A stretch of DNA of 64,000 nt from Streptomyces omiyaensis (lineage in GTDB: Bacteria; Actinomycetota; Actinomycetes; Streptomycetales; Streptomycetaceae), in NCBI RefSeq assembly GCF_014650895.1, contig NZ_BMVV01000005.1, positions 248,001 through 312,000 of the forward strand, given 5' to 3'. Position 1 is the first letter of the stretch; the number at the start of each line of letters is the position of its first letter. The notes under the pieces were generated by a model, which had not been told where the DNA came from, ran no database searches, and worked only from the letters and a program-made list of their open reading frames with translations. This document shows, piece by piece, positions 10,155 through 19,858 of the stretch. The position numbers and the translations under genes were made by a program.

Positions 10155-10191
10155 GTCCCGGACAGAACGCATATGCGCCCCTTTCCGGGAC
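10155..10191. promoter_or_regulatory. Nested dyad upstream of the GAF regulator-ALDH genes
   Basis: GTCCCGG (10155-10161) and CCGGGAC (10185-10191) flank a 10-bp palindrome, CGCATATGCG (10168-10177). The near-symmetrical layout about 70 bp before the GTG start suggests a protein binding site. Confidence 0.4.
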
Positions 10192-10261
10192 CTTGTCGGC
10201 GGCGGCCGGGGCCACGACGATGTGCGCCGGGAAGCCGTACGTCCTCGATGGGGAGGTCTGT

Positions 10262-11521
10262 GTGAGCGAGGCGACGACGCGGAGGAGCGGACCGCGCGAG
10301 CCGGGGGCGGAAGCGCGGCCGGGGGCCCGTCCGGCGGTGCGGAAGCTGGTCGCGGAGTCGTGGCGGCGGTCCGAGCGGGCCCGGGTCAGCCGGGACGGGG
10401 CGGCGTCGGTGGAGCTGGACGAGGAGGACCTCGCCGCGTACCGGGAGGGGCATCCGCTGGCGGCGGCGATGCCGGTGATCAGGGAACTGCTCGGCGCGGA
10501 CGCCCGGGACGGCGGCCACCTGCTCGCCGTCTGCGACGCGGCCGGACGGCTGCTGTGGGTGGAGGGCGACCCGGCGACGCTGCGGCAGGCGCGGCGGATG
10601 AACTTCGTGGCCGGCGCCGGTTGGGCGGAGTCCGCCGCCGGGACGAACGCGCCGGGGACGGCGCTCGCCGTCGACGGGCCGGTGCAGGTGGTGTCGGCAG
10701 AACACTTCCGGCCACCCGTACGGGACTGGACGTGCGCCGCGGCCCCCCTGCACGACCCGCACAGCGGGCGGCTGCTCGGCGCGGTCGACCTCACCGGCGG
10801 TGCGGGCCTCGCCCACCCGCACAGCCTCGGCCTGGTGCGGGCGGTGGCGCGGGCGGCCGAGACCCAGCTGGCGCTCCTCGCCCCCGCCCCGGCCCCCGGC
10901 CGGGCCCGGCTCACCGCGCTCGGCCGGGACGAGGCGCTGCTCGCGGTGGACGGCCGGCGGCTCCGGCTGAGCCGCCGGCACAGTGAGATCCTGGTGCTGC
11001 TGGCCCACCACCCGGAGGGGGTGCCGGGCGACCGGCTGCTGACGCTCCTCTACGAGGACGAGTCGGTCCCCCCGGTGACGCTCCGCGCGGAGCTGTCCCG
11101 CCTGCGGGCCCTGCTCGGCCCGGAGCTGCTGCGCTCGCGTCCTTACCGGCTCGCCGTCCCGGTCGACGCCGACTTCACGGTGGTGGACCGCCGGCTCGCC
11201 GCCGGGGCGGTGGCCTCGGCCGCCGGGGAGTACCCGGGCCCGCTGCTGCCGGATTCGGCCGCGCCCGGGGTCGTACGGCTCCGGGAACGGCTGGCGGACC
11301 GGCTGCGGGCGGCGCTGGTGGCCCGGGCGGACCCGCGGCTGCTCGCGGACTGGGCCCACAGCCCCTGGGGCGAGGAGGACCCGGAGGTGTGGCGGGCGCT
11401 GTGCGCGACGGTGCCGGCGGCGCAACTCGCCCCCGTACGCGCCCGGCTCGACGCCCTGGAGGCCGAACTGGCCCGCGGTGCAACGGGACTGCAACGTCCG
11501 CTTCCGCACACTCGGCGGTGA
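10262..11521 (+). CDS. GAF-domain transcriptional regulator (AcoR-like sensor without AAA+ domain)
   Basis: 419 residues from the GTG at 10262, chosen because GGGGAGG (10250-10256) precedes it at 5 nt. The N-terminal half ([17 protein letters not shown]...) and the GAF-type sensor (about 75-210) match the input part of AcoR/DhaR regulators. The sigma54-activating ATPase is absent. Instead, a winged-helix-like segment follows ([29 protein letters not shown], about 235-290). The family often sits beside aldehyde/alcohol dehydrogenase genes, as here. It probably activates the aldehyde dehydrogenase 109 bp downstream. Confidence 0.8.
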   Translation: MSEATTRRSGPREPGAEARPGARPAVRKLVAESWRRSERARVSRDGAASVELDEEDLAAYREGHPLAAAMPVIRELLGADARDGGHLLAVCDAAGRLLWVEGDPATLRQARRMNFVAGAGWAESAAGTNAPGTALAVDGPVQVVSAEHFRPPVRDWTCAAAPLHDPHSGRLLGAVDLTGGAGLAHPHSLGLVRAVARAAETQLALLAPAPAPGRARLTALGRDEALLAVDGRRLRLSRRHSEILVLLAHHPEGVPGDRLLTLLYEDESVPPVTLRAELSRLRALLGPELLRSRPYRLAVPVDADFTVVDRRLAAGAVASAAGEYPGPLLPDSAAPGVVRLRERLADRLRAALVARADPRLLADWAHSPWGEEDPEVWRALCATVPAAQLAPVRARLDALEAELARGATGLQRPLPHTRR

Positions 11522-11630
11522 GAGCGCGCCGGTCGGGACGACGGGCGCGCGCCGTCCGGCCACCGCCGCGCACCCCGCCCCCGGCGGCGCCGGCGGCCCG
11601 GAACCGTCCGACCCGCAGGGAGGTCCGCCC

Positions 11631-13154
11631 ATGACCCGTTACGCCGCACCCGGTACCGAGGGCGCGCTGATGGCGTACCAGACGCGCTACGACCACTGGA
11701 TCGGCGGCGCGTACGTCGCCCCGGCCGAGGGCCGGTACTTCGAGAACCCGAGCCCGGTCGACGGCCGGCCGTTCACCGAGATCGCCCGCGGCACCGCCGA
11801 GGACGTCGAGCGCGCCCTGGACGCGGCGCACGCGGCCGCCCCCGCGTGGGGACGCACGCCGGCGGCCGAGCGGTCGACGGTGCTGCTGCGGATCGCCGAC
11901 CGGATGGAGGCGAACCTGGAGGCGCTGGCGGTCGCGGAGACCTGGGACAACGGCAAGCCGGTCCGGGAGACGCTGGCGGCCGACATCCCCCTCGCCATCG
12001 ACCACTTCCGCTACTTCGCGGGGGCGCTGCGGGCCCAGGAGGGGACGCTCAGCGAGCTCGACGACGACACCGTCGCGTACCACTTCCACGAGCCGCTGGG
12101 CGTGGTCGCGCAGATCATCCCGTGGAACTTCCCCATCCTGATGGCCGTGTGGAAGCTGGCCCCCGCGCTGGCGGCGGGCAACGCGGTGGTGCTCAAGCCC
12201 GCCGAGCAGACGCCGGCGTCGGTCCACTTCTGGCTGAGCCTGGTCGCGGACCTGCTGCCGCCGGGCGTGCTGAACATCGTCAACGGCTTCGGCGAGGAGG
12301 CCGGGAAGCCGCTCGCCTCCTCGCCGCGGGTGGCGAAGATCGCCTTCACCGGCGAGACGTCGACCGGCCGCCTGATCATGGAGTACGCCACCGCGAACCT
12401 GAAGCCGGTGACGCTGGAGCTGGGCGGCAAGTCGCCGAACATCTTCTTCGACGACGTGTGGGCGGCGGACGACGACTTCCGCGACAAGGCGCTGGAGGGC
12501 TTCACCATGTTCGCCCTCAACCAGGGCGAGGTCTGCACCTGTCCCTCACGGGCGCTGGTGCAGCGCGGCCACTACGGCGAGTTCCTGGAGGCGGCGGTCG
12601 CCCGCACCGAGGCGATCGTCCCGGGCCACCCGCTGGACCCGGCCACGATGATCGGCGCGCAGGCGTCGGCGGAGCAGATGAAGAAGATCCTCTCCTACCT
12701 GGAGATCGGCCAGCGGGAGGGCGCCAAGATCCTGACCGGAGGTCAGCAGGTGGGCCACGGAGGCGACCTGGAGGGCGGCTACTACATCCAGCCGACCGTC
12801 TTCGAGGGCGACAACCGCATGCGGATCTTCCAGGAGGAGATCTTCGGCCCGGTCGTGGCGGTGACCTCCTTCACCGACTTCGACGACGCGATCCGCACGG
12901 CGAACGACACGCTGTACGGCCTCGGCGCCGGCGTCTGGACCCGCGACGCCAACACCGCCTACCGCGCCGGACGCGCCATCCAGGCGGGCCGCGTCTGGAC
13001 GAACTGCTACCACGCCTACCCGGCCCACGCCGCCTTCGGCGGCTACAAGCAGTCCGGCATCGGCCGCGAGAACCACCGGATGATGCTCGACCACTACCAG
13101 CAGACGAAGAACCTCCTCGTCTCGTACTCCCCGAAGAAGCTCGGCTTCTTCTAG
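11631..13154 (+). CDS. NAD-dependent aldehyde dehydrogenase (ExaC/AldA-type)
   Basis: 507 residues. It oxidises aldehydes to acids with NAD(P)+. The oxyanion and NAD-binding motif PWNFP, the ELGGKSPNI segment with the general-base Glu, and the catalytic Cys C302 ([13 protein letters not shown]) are all present. The sequence closely resembles the acetaldehyde/ethanol-linked ExaC group. The ATG at 11631 has AGGGAGG 8 nt upstream; a second ATG 13 codons in ([13 protein letters not shown]) is possible. Followed by a strong terminator at 13219-13256. Likely under the upstream GAF regulator. Confidence 0.93.
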   Translation: MTRYAAPGTEGALMAYQTRYDHWIGGAYVAPAEGRYFENPSPVDGRPFTEIARGTAEDVERALDAAHAAAPAWGRTPAAERSTVLLRIADRMEANLEALAVAETWDNGKPVRETLAADIPLAIDHFRYFAGALRAQEGTLSELDDDTVAYHFHEPLGVVAQIIPWNFPILMAVWKLAPALAAGNAVVLKPAEQTPASVHFWLSLVADLLPPGVLNIVNGFGEEAGKPLASSPRVAKIAFTGETSTGRLIMEYATANLKPVTLELGGKSPNIFFDDVWAADDDFRDKALEGFTMFALNQGEVCTCPSRALVQRGHYGEFLEAAVARTEAIVPGHPLDPATMIGAQASAEQMKKILSYLEIGQREGAKILTGGQQVGHGGDLEGGYYIQPTVFEGDNRMRIFQEEIFGPVVAVTSFTDFDDAIRTANDTLYGLGAGVWTRDANTAYRAGRAIQAGRVWTNCYHAYPAHAAFGGYKQSGIGRENHRMMLDHYQQTKNLLVSYSPKKLGFF

Positions 13155-13569
13155 GGGCACAAGCCCGGTGCCCAGCGGGGAGATCGCCCCACCGGACACC
13201 TCGCGCTCCGCGCACGCTGCGCTTCCCCGGGCCTGCGTCCCTGCCCGGGGAAGCGCGGCGGCACGCGCCCCCGGCATGGCGTTCACCGCGGCGGACGCCG
13301 CCTCGCCACCCGGCGGGGCCGACGAGAGCGCACGGCCGACGGCCCGGGCCCTCGCACCGGTCGCCGTCCCCGGCGCCCGTTCGGCGGACTCGCCGAGCGG
13401 CGGAGGGTCCTGACTCATAGCGTCGGGCCGGAACGGGGATCGTCCTCACACCTGGAGCAGCCGATGGCGGAGGAGTCGACGGAAAAGCTGGCCCCGCGAG
13501 CCCGCCCTCACCGGTGAAGGGAACCCGCCCGCCTTGCGACGTACCGGCTGAATCCCCCGCACCGCTGCG
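13155..13569. other. Intergenic stretch between ALDH and GAP-family genes
   Basis: 415 bp between convergent genes. The only clear element is the terminator at 13219-13256. The rest is GC-rich without a credible reading frame or ribosome-binding site. Confidence 0.6.
13219..13256. terminator. Terminator of the aldehyde dehydrogenase gene
   Basis: 14-bp perfect stem: GCGCTTCCCCGGGC (13219-13232), 10-nt loop, complement at 13243-13256. Confidence 0.75.
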
Positions 13570-14214
13570 TCAAGCGGCCAACTGGTAGACGCTCCGGGCC
13601 GTCAGCCACAGGCCGGCGGCCAGGGAGAGGGCGACGATCAGCTGTTCCTGGTGTCGGCCGAGCCAGTTTCGCAGGGCGTTCAGCCGGGCGTTCGCGACCG
13701 CGGGGGCCCAGACCACGTAGGTCTCCATGACGATGAGGCTGAGCGTGGCCAGCAAGCAGTAACCGGCCAGTGCGAGCCAGTCGGCGGGGGTGGAGAGGTC
13801 CGCGTCGACGACGGTCGCGGCGCCGGCGGCGACCAGTCCCCAGGGCTGCAGCAGCCATGCCAGCCCGGCCGCCGCGCCCGGGGAGGCGTTGTCGACCCGG
13901 GCGGTCCAGCGGGGCGGGCCGTGCGGGCGGGGCGGCCGATGGTGCCGATACGCCCCGTACGCCACCAGTGCCAGACCGATGACGAGTTTCGCGGTGATCG
14001 CAGCGGTCGAGGGCACGCTGTGACGGGCCGGGGGCTGACCGCCGGTCAGAAGGACCACGAGGGCGATCACCGCCACCAGGTTGGCCAGCCACGACAGCAG
14101 GAACGCCAGACCCTGACGAACTCCTCGCCGCGAGAAGAGCAGCAGGATGAAGGCGCTGTTGTGCAGCGGCCCCAGAGTGACGGCCGTACCGATCACCACC
14201 AGGTCGAGGATCAC
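13570..14214 (-). CDS. GAP-family (Sap/SfLAP-like) membrane protein
   Basis: 214 residues with about six hydrophobic segments. The start VILDLVVIGTAVTLGPLHNSAFILLL is the typical beginning of the mycobacterial GPL-addressing/sulfolipid-addressing family (PF11139), seen widely in Streptomyces as GAP family protein. I chose the GTG at 14214 because AGGAG lies 11 nt before it and family members start MILDL. A GTG four codons earlier (14226) is open but has the AGGAG abutting it. It sits downstream of gadB on the same strand, 157 bp away. Mycobacterial relatives help move glycolipids to the surface; the role here is unknown. Confidence 0.8.
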   Translation of the reverse strand: MILDLVVIGTAVTLGPLHNSAFILLLFSRRGVRQGLAFLLSWLANLVAVIALVVLLTGGQPPARHSVPSTAAITAKLVIGLALVAYGAYRHHRPPRPHGPPRWTARVDNASPGAAAGLAWLLQPWGLVAAGAATVVDADLSTPADWLALAGYCLLATLSLIVMETYVVWAPAVANARLNALRNWLGRHQEQLIVALSLAAGLWLTARSVYQLAA

Positions 14215-14371
14215 CGGACCAGTCACTCCTGCGGGTCGGTGCCGTCCCCGCCCCAGGTGCAGGAGGGGGCGGACGGCAGGGGGACGGGGCGCTGCCGGGA
14301 CACCGCGTCCCGGCTCTGCAGGCGGTGGGCCGGCCGGTCGGACGAGCCACGCCGACGGTGACGGAAAAGGC

Positions 14372-15739
14372 TCAGTAACCGGTGCCGCGCTTGACCTGGG
14401 CCCGCTCGGCGTCGTGCGTCGCCCCCTTGTCGTCCAAGGTGCGGCACGCGTCGGTGATGTCCTGGCTCAGGCGGTCGATGTGTTCCCGGCTCAAGGTCTC
14501 CTTGACGAGGGCACGCATGATCTTCACCCGCTCGGCGTTGGGCGGGAGCGTGTACGCCGGCACCATCCATCCGCGCTCCGCGGAAAGCTGCCAGGCGATG
14601 TCGGACTCGTCGTAGGAGTGCTTCCCGGCGAGGCGGAACGCGACGAGGGGCAGCTGTTCGAGGTCGCTGCCGATCACTTCGAAGCGGCCGCTGTTCCGCA
14701 GGTTGTCCGCCAGGACACGGGCGTTCTCCTGCATCATCTTCATGACGTAGGTGTAGCCCTGGCGCCCGAGCCGCACGAAGTTGTAGTACTGCGCGAGCAC
14801 CATCGACGCGCCGGTGGAGAAGTTCAGCGTGAACGTGGCGTCGGTCTTTCCCAGGTAGTTCTCGTAGAAGACGAGGTCCTTGGCCAGGTCGGTCTCCTCG
14901 CGGAAGACCAGCCACCCGATGCCTGGATAGACCAAGCCGTACTTGTGGCCCGAGACGTTGATCGAACGGACCTGTTCGAGCCGGAAGTCCCATGCGGAAT
15001 CCGGGTAGAGGAAGGGCCACACGAATGCGCCGCTGGCGCCGTCGACGTGGATCGGGATGTCGAGGTCCCGCTTGTCGCGAACGTCCCGCAGGAGCGCGTC
15101 GATGCCGACGACGTCGTCCTTGTGGCCGGTGAACGTGGTGCCGAGGACGGCGACGACACCGATCGTGTTCTCGTCGAGGTGGGGTTCCACGTCCTCCGGG
15201 CCGATCGTGTACTTGCCCTCCGCGAGCGGCACGATCCGCGGCTCGACGTCGAAGTAGCGACAGAACTTCTCCCACACCACGTGGACGTCCCCGCCGAAGA
15301 TCAGGTTGGGCCGGTCGGCCGACAGACCGGCGGCCCGGCGACGCTCGCGCCACTTCCACTTCAGCGACAGCGCTCCGAGCATGATCGCCTCGGACGAGCC
15401 CTGGGTCCGGCATCCGGCGGCCGTCCCGCCCGGGGCGTGGAAGAGATCGGCGAGCATGCGCACGCAACGCTGCTCGATCTCGGCCGAAATCGGATACTCC
15501 GCGTGGTCGATGAAATTGCGATGGAGGTTTTCGGCGATCAGCCGTTGTGCCTCCGGCTCCATCCACGTGGTGACGAACGTGGCCAGATTGCGCTGCGGGT
15601 CGCCCTCCATGGCGAGATCCATGTCCACGAGCCTCATCGCGTCCGTCGCGGTCATGCCCCCCTCGGGAAACGTGTCCGAGGGAGCGGGTGCGGTCAGGAA
15701 CCGGTTTCCGAAAAGAACCGCTTCATCACGATTTGCCAT
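14372..15739 (-). CDS. gadB: Glutamate decarboxylase (PLP-dependent)
   Basis: 455 residues from the ATG at 15739; a TTG four codons upstream (15751) is in frame and slightly better placed relative to GGAGGGGG, so the start is unsure. It converts glutamate to GABA and CO2, consuming a proton. The PLP-binding lysine is K266 in SINVSGHKYGLVYPG, with HVDGASGAF (PLP-ring Asp) and TFVTTWMEPEA typical of bacterial GAD. No GadC-type antiporter is next to it. The C-terminus lacks the His-Thr end used for acid gating in E. coli GadB. Probably soluble and hexameric like its relatives. Confidence 0.93.
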   Translation of the reverse strand: MANRDEAVLFGNRFLTAPAPSDTFPEGGMTATDAMRLVDMDLAMEGDPQRNLATFVTTWMEPEAQRLIAENLHRNFIDHAEYPISAEIEQRCVRMLADLFHAPGGTAAGCRTQGSSEAIMLGALSLKWKWRERRRAAGLSADRPNLIFGGDVHVVWEKFCRYFDVEPRIVPLAEGKYTIGPEDVEPHLDENTIGVVAVLGTTFTGHKDDVVGIDALLRDVRDKRDLDIPIHVDGASGAFVWPFLYPDSAWDFRLEQVRSINVSGHKYGLVYPGIGWLVFREETDLAKDLVFYENYLGKTDATFTLNFSTGASMVLAQYYNFVRLGRQGYTYVMKMMQENARVLADNLRNSGRFEVIGSDLEQLPLVAFRLAGKHSYDESDIAWQLSAERGWMVPAYTLPPNAERVKIMRALVKETLSREHIDRLSQDITDACRTLDDKGATHDAERAQVKRGTGY

Positions 15740-16273
15740 ATAAAGATTCAAACAGTACGAGTTCCCCCTCCGGCGAGGGACACGCCGGGACGGGCGGAGC
15801 GTCCGTACCGCCGAAACGCGCTGCCACGGCGCCGGTCCGCCTCAGGCCGGCGATCGGCGTCCGACCCGGTCGGTTCCCGGTCGGGCGCCTCCGGGTGCGG
15901 CCGGAACGAGCTGCCCCGTGGTCGGGCGTGTCCTGAGGTGCGCGGCACGCGAGGGAGGCCGACAGTGGAAGGGACCCGATCGGCCGGACAGGGAGCAGGT
16001 CCGCGCACGACCGCACGCCGACGAGGAGGATCCGGTGACGACGAGCCGCGTGGGCGGGCCGCGCTCAGGTGGCGCGGAGCGGAGCTCCGCGCGGTCCGGC
16101 GCGGGCGGCGGCCGGGGTGCCGGTGCGGGACCCGCCGGTCCGCCGACCGGCGGACCTCCTCCGGAGCCCGTACGCGCCGTTGCGGGCCCTTGCCCCGATC
16201 GCGATCCGGGCGGCCCGTCCGCTCCGGCCTCCCCGTACGAAGGCCCGCCCCCACCCCCCGGAGGACATGCGCC
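15740..16273. other. Intergenic stretch upstream of gadB and the CMD-like gene
   Basis: Divergent 534-bp gap. The gadB-proximal 30 bp are AT-rich (GAATCTTTATATG on the minus strand), likely promoter sequence. The remainder holds only short arginine/proline-rich frames without support. GGAGGAC before the 16274 ATG is a usable ribosome-binding site. Confidence 0.5.
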
Positions 16274-16594
16274 ATGTCCACTGCATCCGACACCCCCGTC
16301 CTGGACACCCTCGCCGCCATGACCGTCGACTCGGTGGAACGCTGCGGACTGGCCCCGGACGTGCTCCTCATCACGCGGATCGCGGCCCTCGCCGCCTCGG
16401 ACGCCCCGCCGATCTCGTACGCGGCCCACATCGAGCCCGGCCTCCGGGCCGGCCTGACCGCCGAGCAGGTGCAGGACGTCCTGGTCGCCATCGCGCCCAT
16501 CGTGGGGACCGCCCGCGTCATGACGGCGGCGGGCAACATCGCCGCGGCGCTCGGCATCGCCATCGCCGTCGCCGATGCCGAGATCGAGAACTGA
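16274..16594 (+). CDS. Carboxymuconolactone decarboxylase-like small protein
   Basis: 106 residues, all-helical, with the fold pattern of short CMD/AhpD-family proteins (TLAAMTVDSVERCGLAPDVLLITRIAALAA...GLTAEQVQDVLVAIAPIVGTARV). The redox CxxC of AhpD is absent, so a peroxidase role is unlikely; a lactone decarboxylase role is also unproven. The ATG at 16274 has GGAGGAC upstream. It lies 146 bp before the DUF2252 gene on the same strand and could be co-transcribed with it. In Streptomyces such proteins are common and uncharacterised. Confidence 0.85.
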   Translation: MSTASDTPVLDTLAAMTVDSVERCGLAPDVLLITRIAALAASDAPPISYAAHIEPGLRAGLTAEQVQDVLVAIAPIVGTARVMTAAGNIAAALGIAIAVADAEIEN

Positions 16595-16740
16595 GAGCGG
16601 AGAGCGCGCGCTGAGCGCGCGCCCACCCGGCATCGCCGGCCGGCTCGTCCGCCACCGGAGGAGCCCGCGGAGCCCTTCCGGCCGCCCCCGGCCGGTGCCG
16701 GACGTCCCGACGGCCGCACGGCCGGGCAGGAGGGTCTTCG

Positions 16741-18171
16741 ATGTCCCGGAAGTCCAGCACGGCACTGCGTGCCGCGCCCCACGCCACCCCCGAGGAGCGC
16801 GCGGCGCTGGGCAAGGAGGCGAGGCGTCGCGCGCCGCGGTCCGGCCACGCGGTGTACGAGCCGTCCCCCGACCGGCCCGACCCGCTGAAGATCCTGGAGG
16901 CGCAGTCCGCGACCCGGGTGCCCGAGCTCGTACCCCTCCGCTACGGCCGCATGACGGAGTCCCCGTTCCGCTTCTACCGGGGCGCCGCCGCGATCATGGC
17001 CTCCGACCTGGCCGCCACCCCGCGCTCGGGATTCACGGCCCAGCTGTGCGGGGACGCCCACCTGCTCAACTTCCGCCTCCTCGCCTCGCCGGAACGCCGC
17101 CTGATGTTCGACATCAACGACTTCGACGAGACGCTGCCGGGTCCCTGGGAGTGGGACGTCAAGCGGCTGTCGGCGAGTTTCGTCATCGCCGCCCGGGCGA
17201 ACGGCTTCGACGACGCCGAGCGCGACCGCATCGTCCGGCACACGGTCCGTTCGTACCGCGAGGCGATGATCGGCTTCGCGGCCATGCGCACCATCGACGT
17301 CTGGTACGCGAAGATCGACGAGGACCGCCTCGAGTCCCTGGCCGCGGACCGGCTCCACGAGGGCGGCCGGAAGAGCCTGGCCCGTGCCCTCGGGAAAGCC
17401 CGCGGCCGCGACAGCCTGCAGGCCTTCGACAAGCTCACCGAGACGGTCGGCGGCCGGCCCGTGATCGCGGCGGATCCCCCGCTGCTCGTCCCCGTCGGCG
17501 ACCTGCTGCCGGACGTCGAGCGCCACGCCCTGGAGCGCCGGTTCCGCAGCCTGGTGAAGCGGTACGGCTCCACCCTGGCGTCCGACCGGCGCACGCTCCT
17601 GTCGGACTACCGCCTGGCGGACGTCGCCCGCAAGGTGGTCGGCGTCGGCAGCGTCGGAACCCGCTGCTGGATCTTCCTGCTCCTCGGCCGGGACGACCGG
17701 GACCCCCTCTTCCTCCAGGCCAAGGAGGCCGACACCTCCGTGCTCGCGGCGCACGTCGGCGCGAGCGCGTACCGCAACCAGGGCGAGCGGGTGGTCTCCG
17801 GCCAGCGGCTGATGCAGGCGGCCAGCGACATCTTCCTCGGCTGGGAGCGCGTGGACGGCATCGACGGCAGGAAGCGCGACTTCTACGTCCGCCAGCTGCG
17901 CGACTGGAAGGGCATCGCCCTTCCCGAGACGATGAGTCCGAGGCGCATGCGCGCGTTCGGCGAGCTGTGCGGGGTCACGCTGGCGCGTGCGCACGCGCGG
18001 TCCGGCGACCGGATCGCGATCGCCGCGTACCTGGGCGGCGGCGACTCCTTCGACCGGGCCCTCGCCACGTTCGCGGAAGCCTATGCCGACCAGAACGAGC
18101 GCGACCACCGGGCCCTCGTCGACTCCGTGGCCGCGGGCCGGCTGCCCGCGGAGCGACCGCCGACGGCCTGA
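16741..18171 (+). CDS. DUF2252 domain protein
   Basis: 476 residues, the usual size for DUF2252. Conserved stretches of the family are seen: FYRGAAAIMASDL, LCGDAHLLNF, FDINDFDETLPGPWEWDVKRL, and a C-terminal AYADQNERDH. The HGD/GDAH-like motif followed by DFDE recalls aminoglycoside-kinase-fold catalytic loops, so it may be a distant kinase-like phosphotransferase; no substrate is known. The ATG has AGGAGG 8 nt upstream. A 16-bp terminator stem follows at 18255-18289. Confidence 0.88.
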   Translation: MSRKSSTALRAAPHATPEERAALGKEARRRAPRSGHAVYEPSPDRPDPLKILEAQSATRVPELVPLRYGRMTESPFRFYRGAAAIMASDLAATPRSGFTAQLCGDAHLLNFRLLASPERRLMFDINDFDETLPGPWEWDVKRLSASFVIAARANGFDDAERDRIVRHTVRSYREAMIGFAAMRTIDVWYAKIDEDRLESLAADRLHEGGRKSLARALGKARGRDSLQAFDKLTETVGGRPVIAADPPLLVPVGDLLPDVERHALERRFRSLVKRYGSTLASDRRTLLSDYRLADVARKVVGVGSVGTRCWIFLLLGRDDRDPLFLQAKEADTSVLAAHVGASAYRNQGERVVSGQRLMQAASDIFLGWERVDGIDGRKRDFYVRQLRDWKGIALPETMSPRRMRAFGELCGVTLARAHARSGDRIAIAAYLGGGDSFDRALATFAEAYADQNERDHRALVDSVAAGRLPAERPPTA

Positions 18172-18254
18172 GGCGCACGGCCCCGCCCCCTCGGCCCCGC
18201 TCCGCGGGAAGCGCGTCGTCGGCGCGCCGCGGCGGAGCGGTGGTGCCGCTGCGG

Positions 18255-18289
18255 CCCCGGGGACCGGCGCGGCGCGCCGGTCCCCGGGG
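18255..18289. terminator. Bidirectional terminator
   Basis: 16-bp perfect stem, CCCCGGGGACCGGCGC (18255-18270) with its complement at 18274-18289 and a 3-nt loop, between the convergent DUF2252 and GNAT genes. Confidence 0.8.
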
Positions 18290-18295
18290 TCCGTC

Positions 18296-18943
18296 TCACG
18301 GCATCGCCCGCGCCGCCGTTCCCCGGGGGCTCGTGGCGTCGGTGGGCGGGAGCCGCCGCTGGGCGGGGGGTCTGCGCCGCTCGGCCCACTGAGGTGCGAG
18401 CCAGTCGAAGACCAGGTGGTTGTGCCAGCGGCCCTCCTTGAAATCGACCTCGCGGAAGAGCCCCTGCTCCTGCATGCCGAGGCCGAGGTAGAGGCGCCGG
18501 GCGTTGGTGTTGTCCTCCCGGCACATGCACCAGAACCGGTGCAGCCCCAGTTCCTCGAAGCAGAAGGCCGCCGTGAGCCGGGCCGCCTCGGCGCCGGCGA
18601 GGGACAGGTTCCGCGCCTGCGGGTGCAGGACGAACGAGTGGACGTACGCGCTGCTCCTGCCCTCCCGGTTCACCGCGACGCTGCCGACGAGGGTGTCGTC
18701 GTCGGGCTGGGCGATCGCCAGGTGGTAGGTGCGCCGCCGGGGCGAGGCCGCCGACCGGAGGGCCTCGCGGAGGGCTTCCGCGGCCCCCTGCCTGCTCATC
18801 GGATCCGCGGTGAGGTAGCGCGTGGCCCCGGGGTCGCCCCACATCTCCGCCGCGCGGTCCAGGTCGGCCGTCGCCAGCTCCCGGAGGACGACGAACCGTC
18901 CGCGGCGGTGCACGGGTCGCCTATCCACGGGCAGCACGCCCAC
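18296..18943 (-). CDS. GNAT N-acetyltransferase (RimJ/RimL-type)
   Basis: 215 residues from the GTG at 18943; a GTG at 18913 (MHRRGRFVVLREL) is an equally good start, as no strong ribosome-binding site marks either. The GNAT fold is seen in the order beta-strand (LRELATADLDRA), the GSVAVN strand, acetyl-CoA pyrophosphate-loop region around residues 117-130, and NTNARRLYLGLGMQEQGLF. It acetylates an amine on protein or small molecule; target unknown. It follows the alpha/beta hydrolase by 18 bp on the same strand, so the two form an operon. The C-terminal 30 residues are Arg/Pro-rich and probably disordered. Confidence 0.85.
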   Translation of the reverse strand: MGVLPVDRRPVHRRGRFVVLRELATADLDRAAEMWGDPGATRYLTADPMSRQGAAEALREALRSAASPRRRTYHLAIAQPDDDTLVGSVAVNREGRSSAYVHSFVLHPQARNLSLAGAEAARLTAAFCFEELGLHRFWCMCREDNTNARRLYLGLGMQEQGLFREVDFKEGRWHNHLVFDWLAPQWAERRRPPAQRRLPPTDATSPRGTAARAMP

Positions 18944-18961
18944 GGGCCGGGGGCAGTCGCG

Positions 18962-19858
18962 TCATGCGGGCCGCCCCTGCAGCTCCGACGCGCCGAGCGG
19001 ACGGCAGTGGGGGATGACCCCGCTGTCGCGGCCCAGGTGGGAGGCCACGATCTGCCCGTACTCGTCGGGGCGTTCGACGTGGATCATGTGACCGGCGTCC
19101 TCGACGACGACGAACCGTCCGCGCGGGTAGCTCATGGCCAGTCGGTGGGCCTCGCCGGGCGGGGTCAGGATGTCGTCGACCCCCGTGAAGACCAGGACCG
19201 GCACGTCGGGCGGGGCCTGCGCCGGGGTCCCCGGGGGAAACCACTCGCGGTAGAGGTGGCTCCTGAGGTCCTCGAGGACGCCCGGGTCGAGCGATCCGAT
19301 CCGCTCCCTGAACTGCGGCACGGGGCCTTGGCCGGCCTCTGCGCCCGCGTCCGCCGCCACGCCGAAGAAAAGACGCGTCGCCACCTCCAGCAGGGTGGCG
19401 CGGTCGCCGCGGTCGCTGGCGACCTCGGCGCTCTGGAGCCGGGCCTTCAGCTGCGGACCGGGCCAGGGACCCGCGCACACTCCGGAGAGGACGACCCGGC
19501 GCACCCCGGGCCGGGCCTGCCGCAGCATCTGCTGCACCACGAAGCCGCCCAGGCACTGGCCCACGAGGTCGTACCGCGCGAAGCCCAGGCTCTCCACCGC
19601 CCGCCAGGCGGCTCCCGCCAGGAAGGAGGCGTCGTGGGTGGGGGGCAGGGGGTCGGCCGCGCCGAACCCCGGGAGGTCGACGGTGACGACCGTGGTGCCC
19701 GGGGGCAGCGTCCTCTCCAGCCTCCGCGCCCATCCGTGGTTGCGGTGCAGCGCGCCCCCGAAGAGGAAGACCGGCGGGGCGGCCCGATCGGACCGGTGGT
19801 TGACGCGACAGGAGTAGGCGAAGCCCTCGTGACGCAGCCTCAGGATCTCCTCGCTCAC
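18962..19858 (-). CDS. Alpha/beta hydrolase
   Basis: 298 residues from the GTG at 19858, preceded by GGAGG. The catalytic nucleophile motif differs from the usual GxSxG: the elbow reads LVGQCLGGFV, so Cys replaces Ser (G-x-C-x-G). The late Asp (VFTGVDDILT) and His (EDAGHMIHVE) of the triad are present, and HGG/oxyanion residues lie in FLFGGALHRNHGW. The protein resembles soluble esterase/lyase-type hydrolases. A Cys-His-Asp triad occurs in dienelactone hydrolases and a few thioesterases. First gene of a two-gene operon with the GNAT enzyme. Confidence 0.85.
   Translation of the reverse strand: MSEEILRLRHEGFAYSCRVNHRSDRAAPPVFLFGGALHRNHGWARRLERTLPPGTTVVTVDLPGFGAADPLPPTHDASFLAGAAWRAVESLGFARYDLVGQCLGGFVVQQMLRQARPGVRRVVLSGVCAGPWPGPQLKARLQSAEVASDRGDRATLLEVATRLFFGVAADAGAEAGQGPVPQFRERIGSLDPGVLEDLRSHLYREWFPPGTPAQAPPDVPVLVFTGVDDILTPPGEAHRLAMSYPRGRFVVVEDAGHMIHVERPDEYGQIVASHLGRDSGVIPHCRPLGASELQGRPA

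Noticed and set aside
15752..16260. Small arginine-rich ORFs between gadB and the CMD-like gene
   Set aside because: No ribosome-binding sites, no recognisable similarity, composition typical of random GC-rich sequence.
14147..16594. Long plus-strand frame over gadB and the CMD-like gene
   Set aside because: Only its last 106 codons (from 16274) look like a protein; the rest is antisense to gadB or intergenic.
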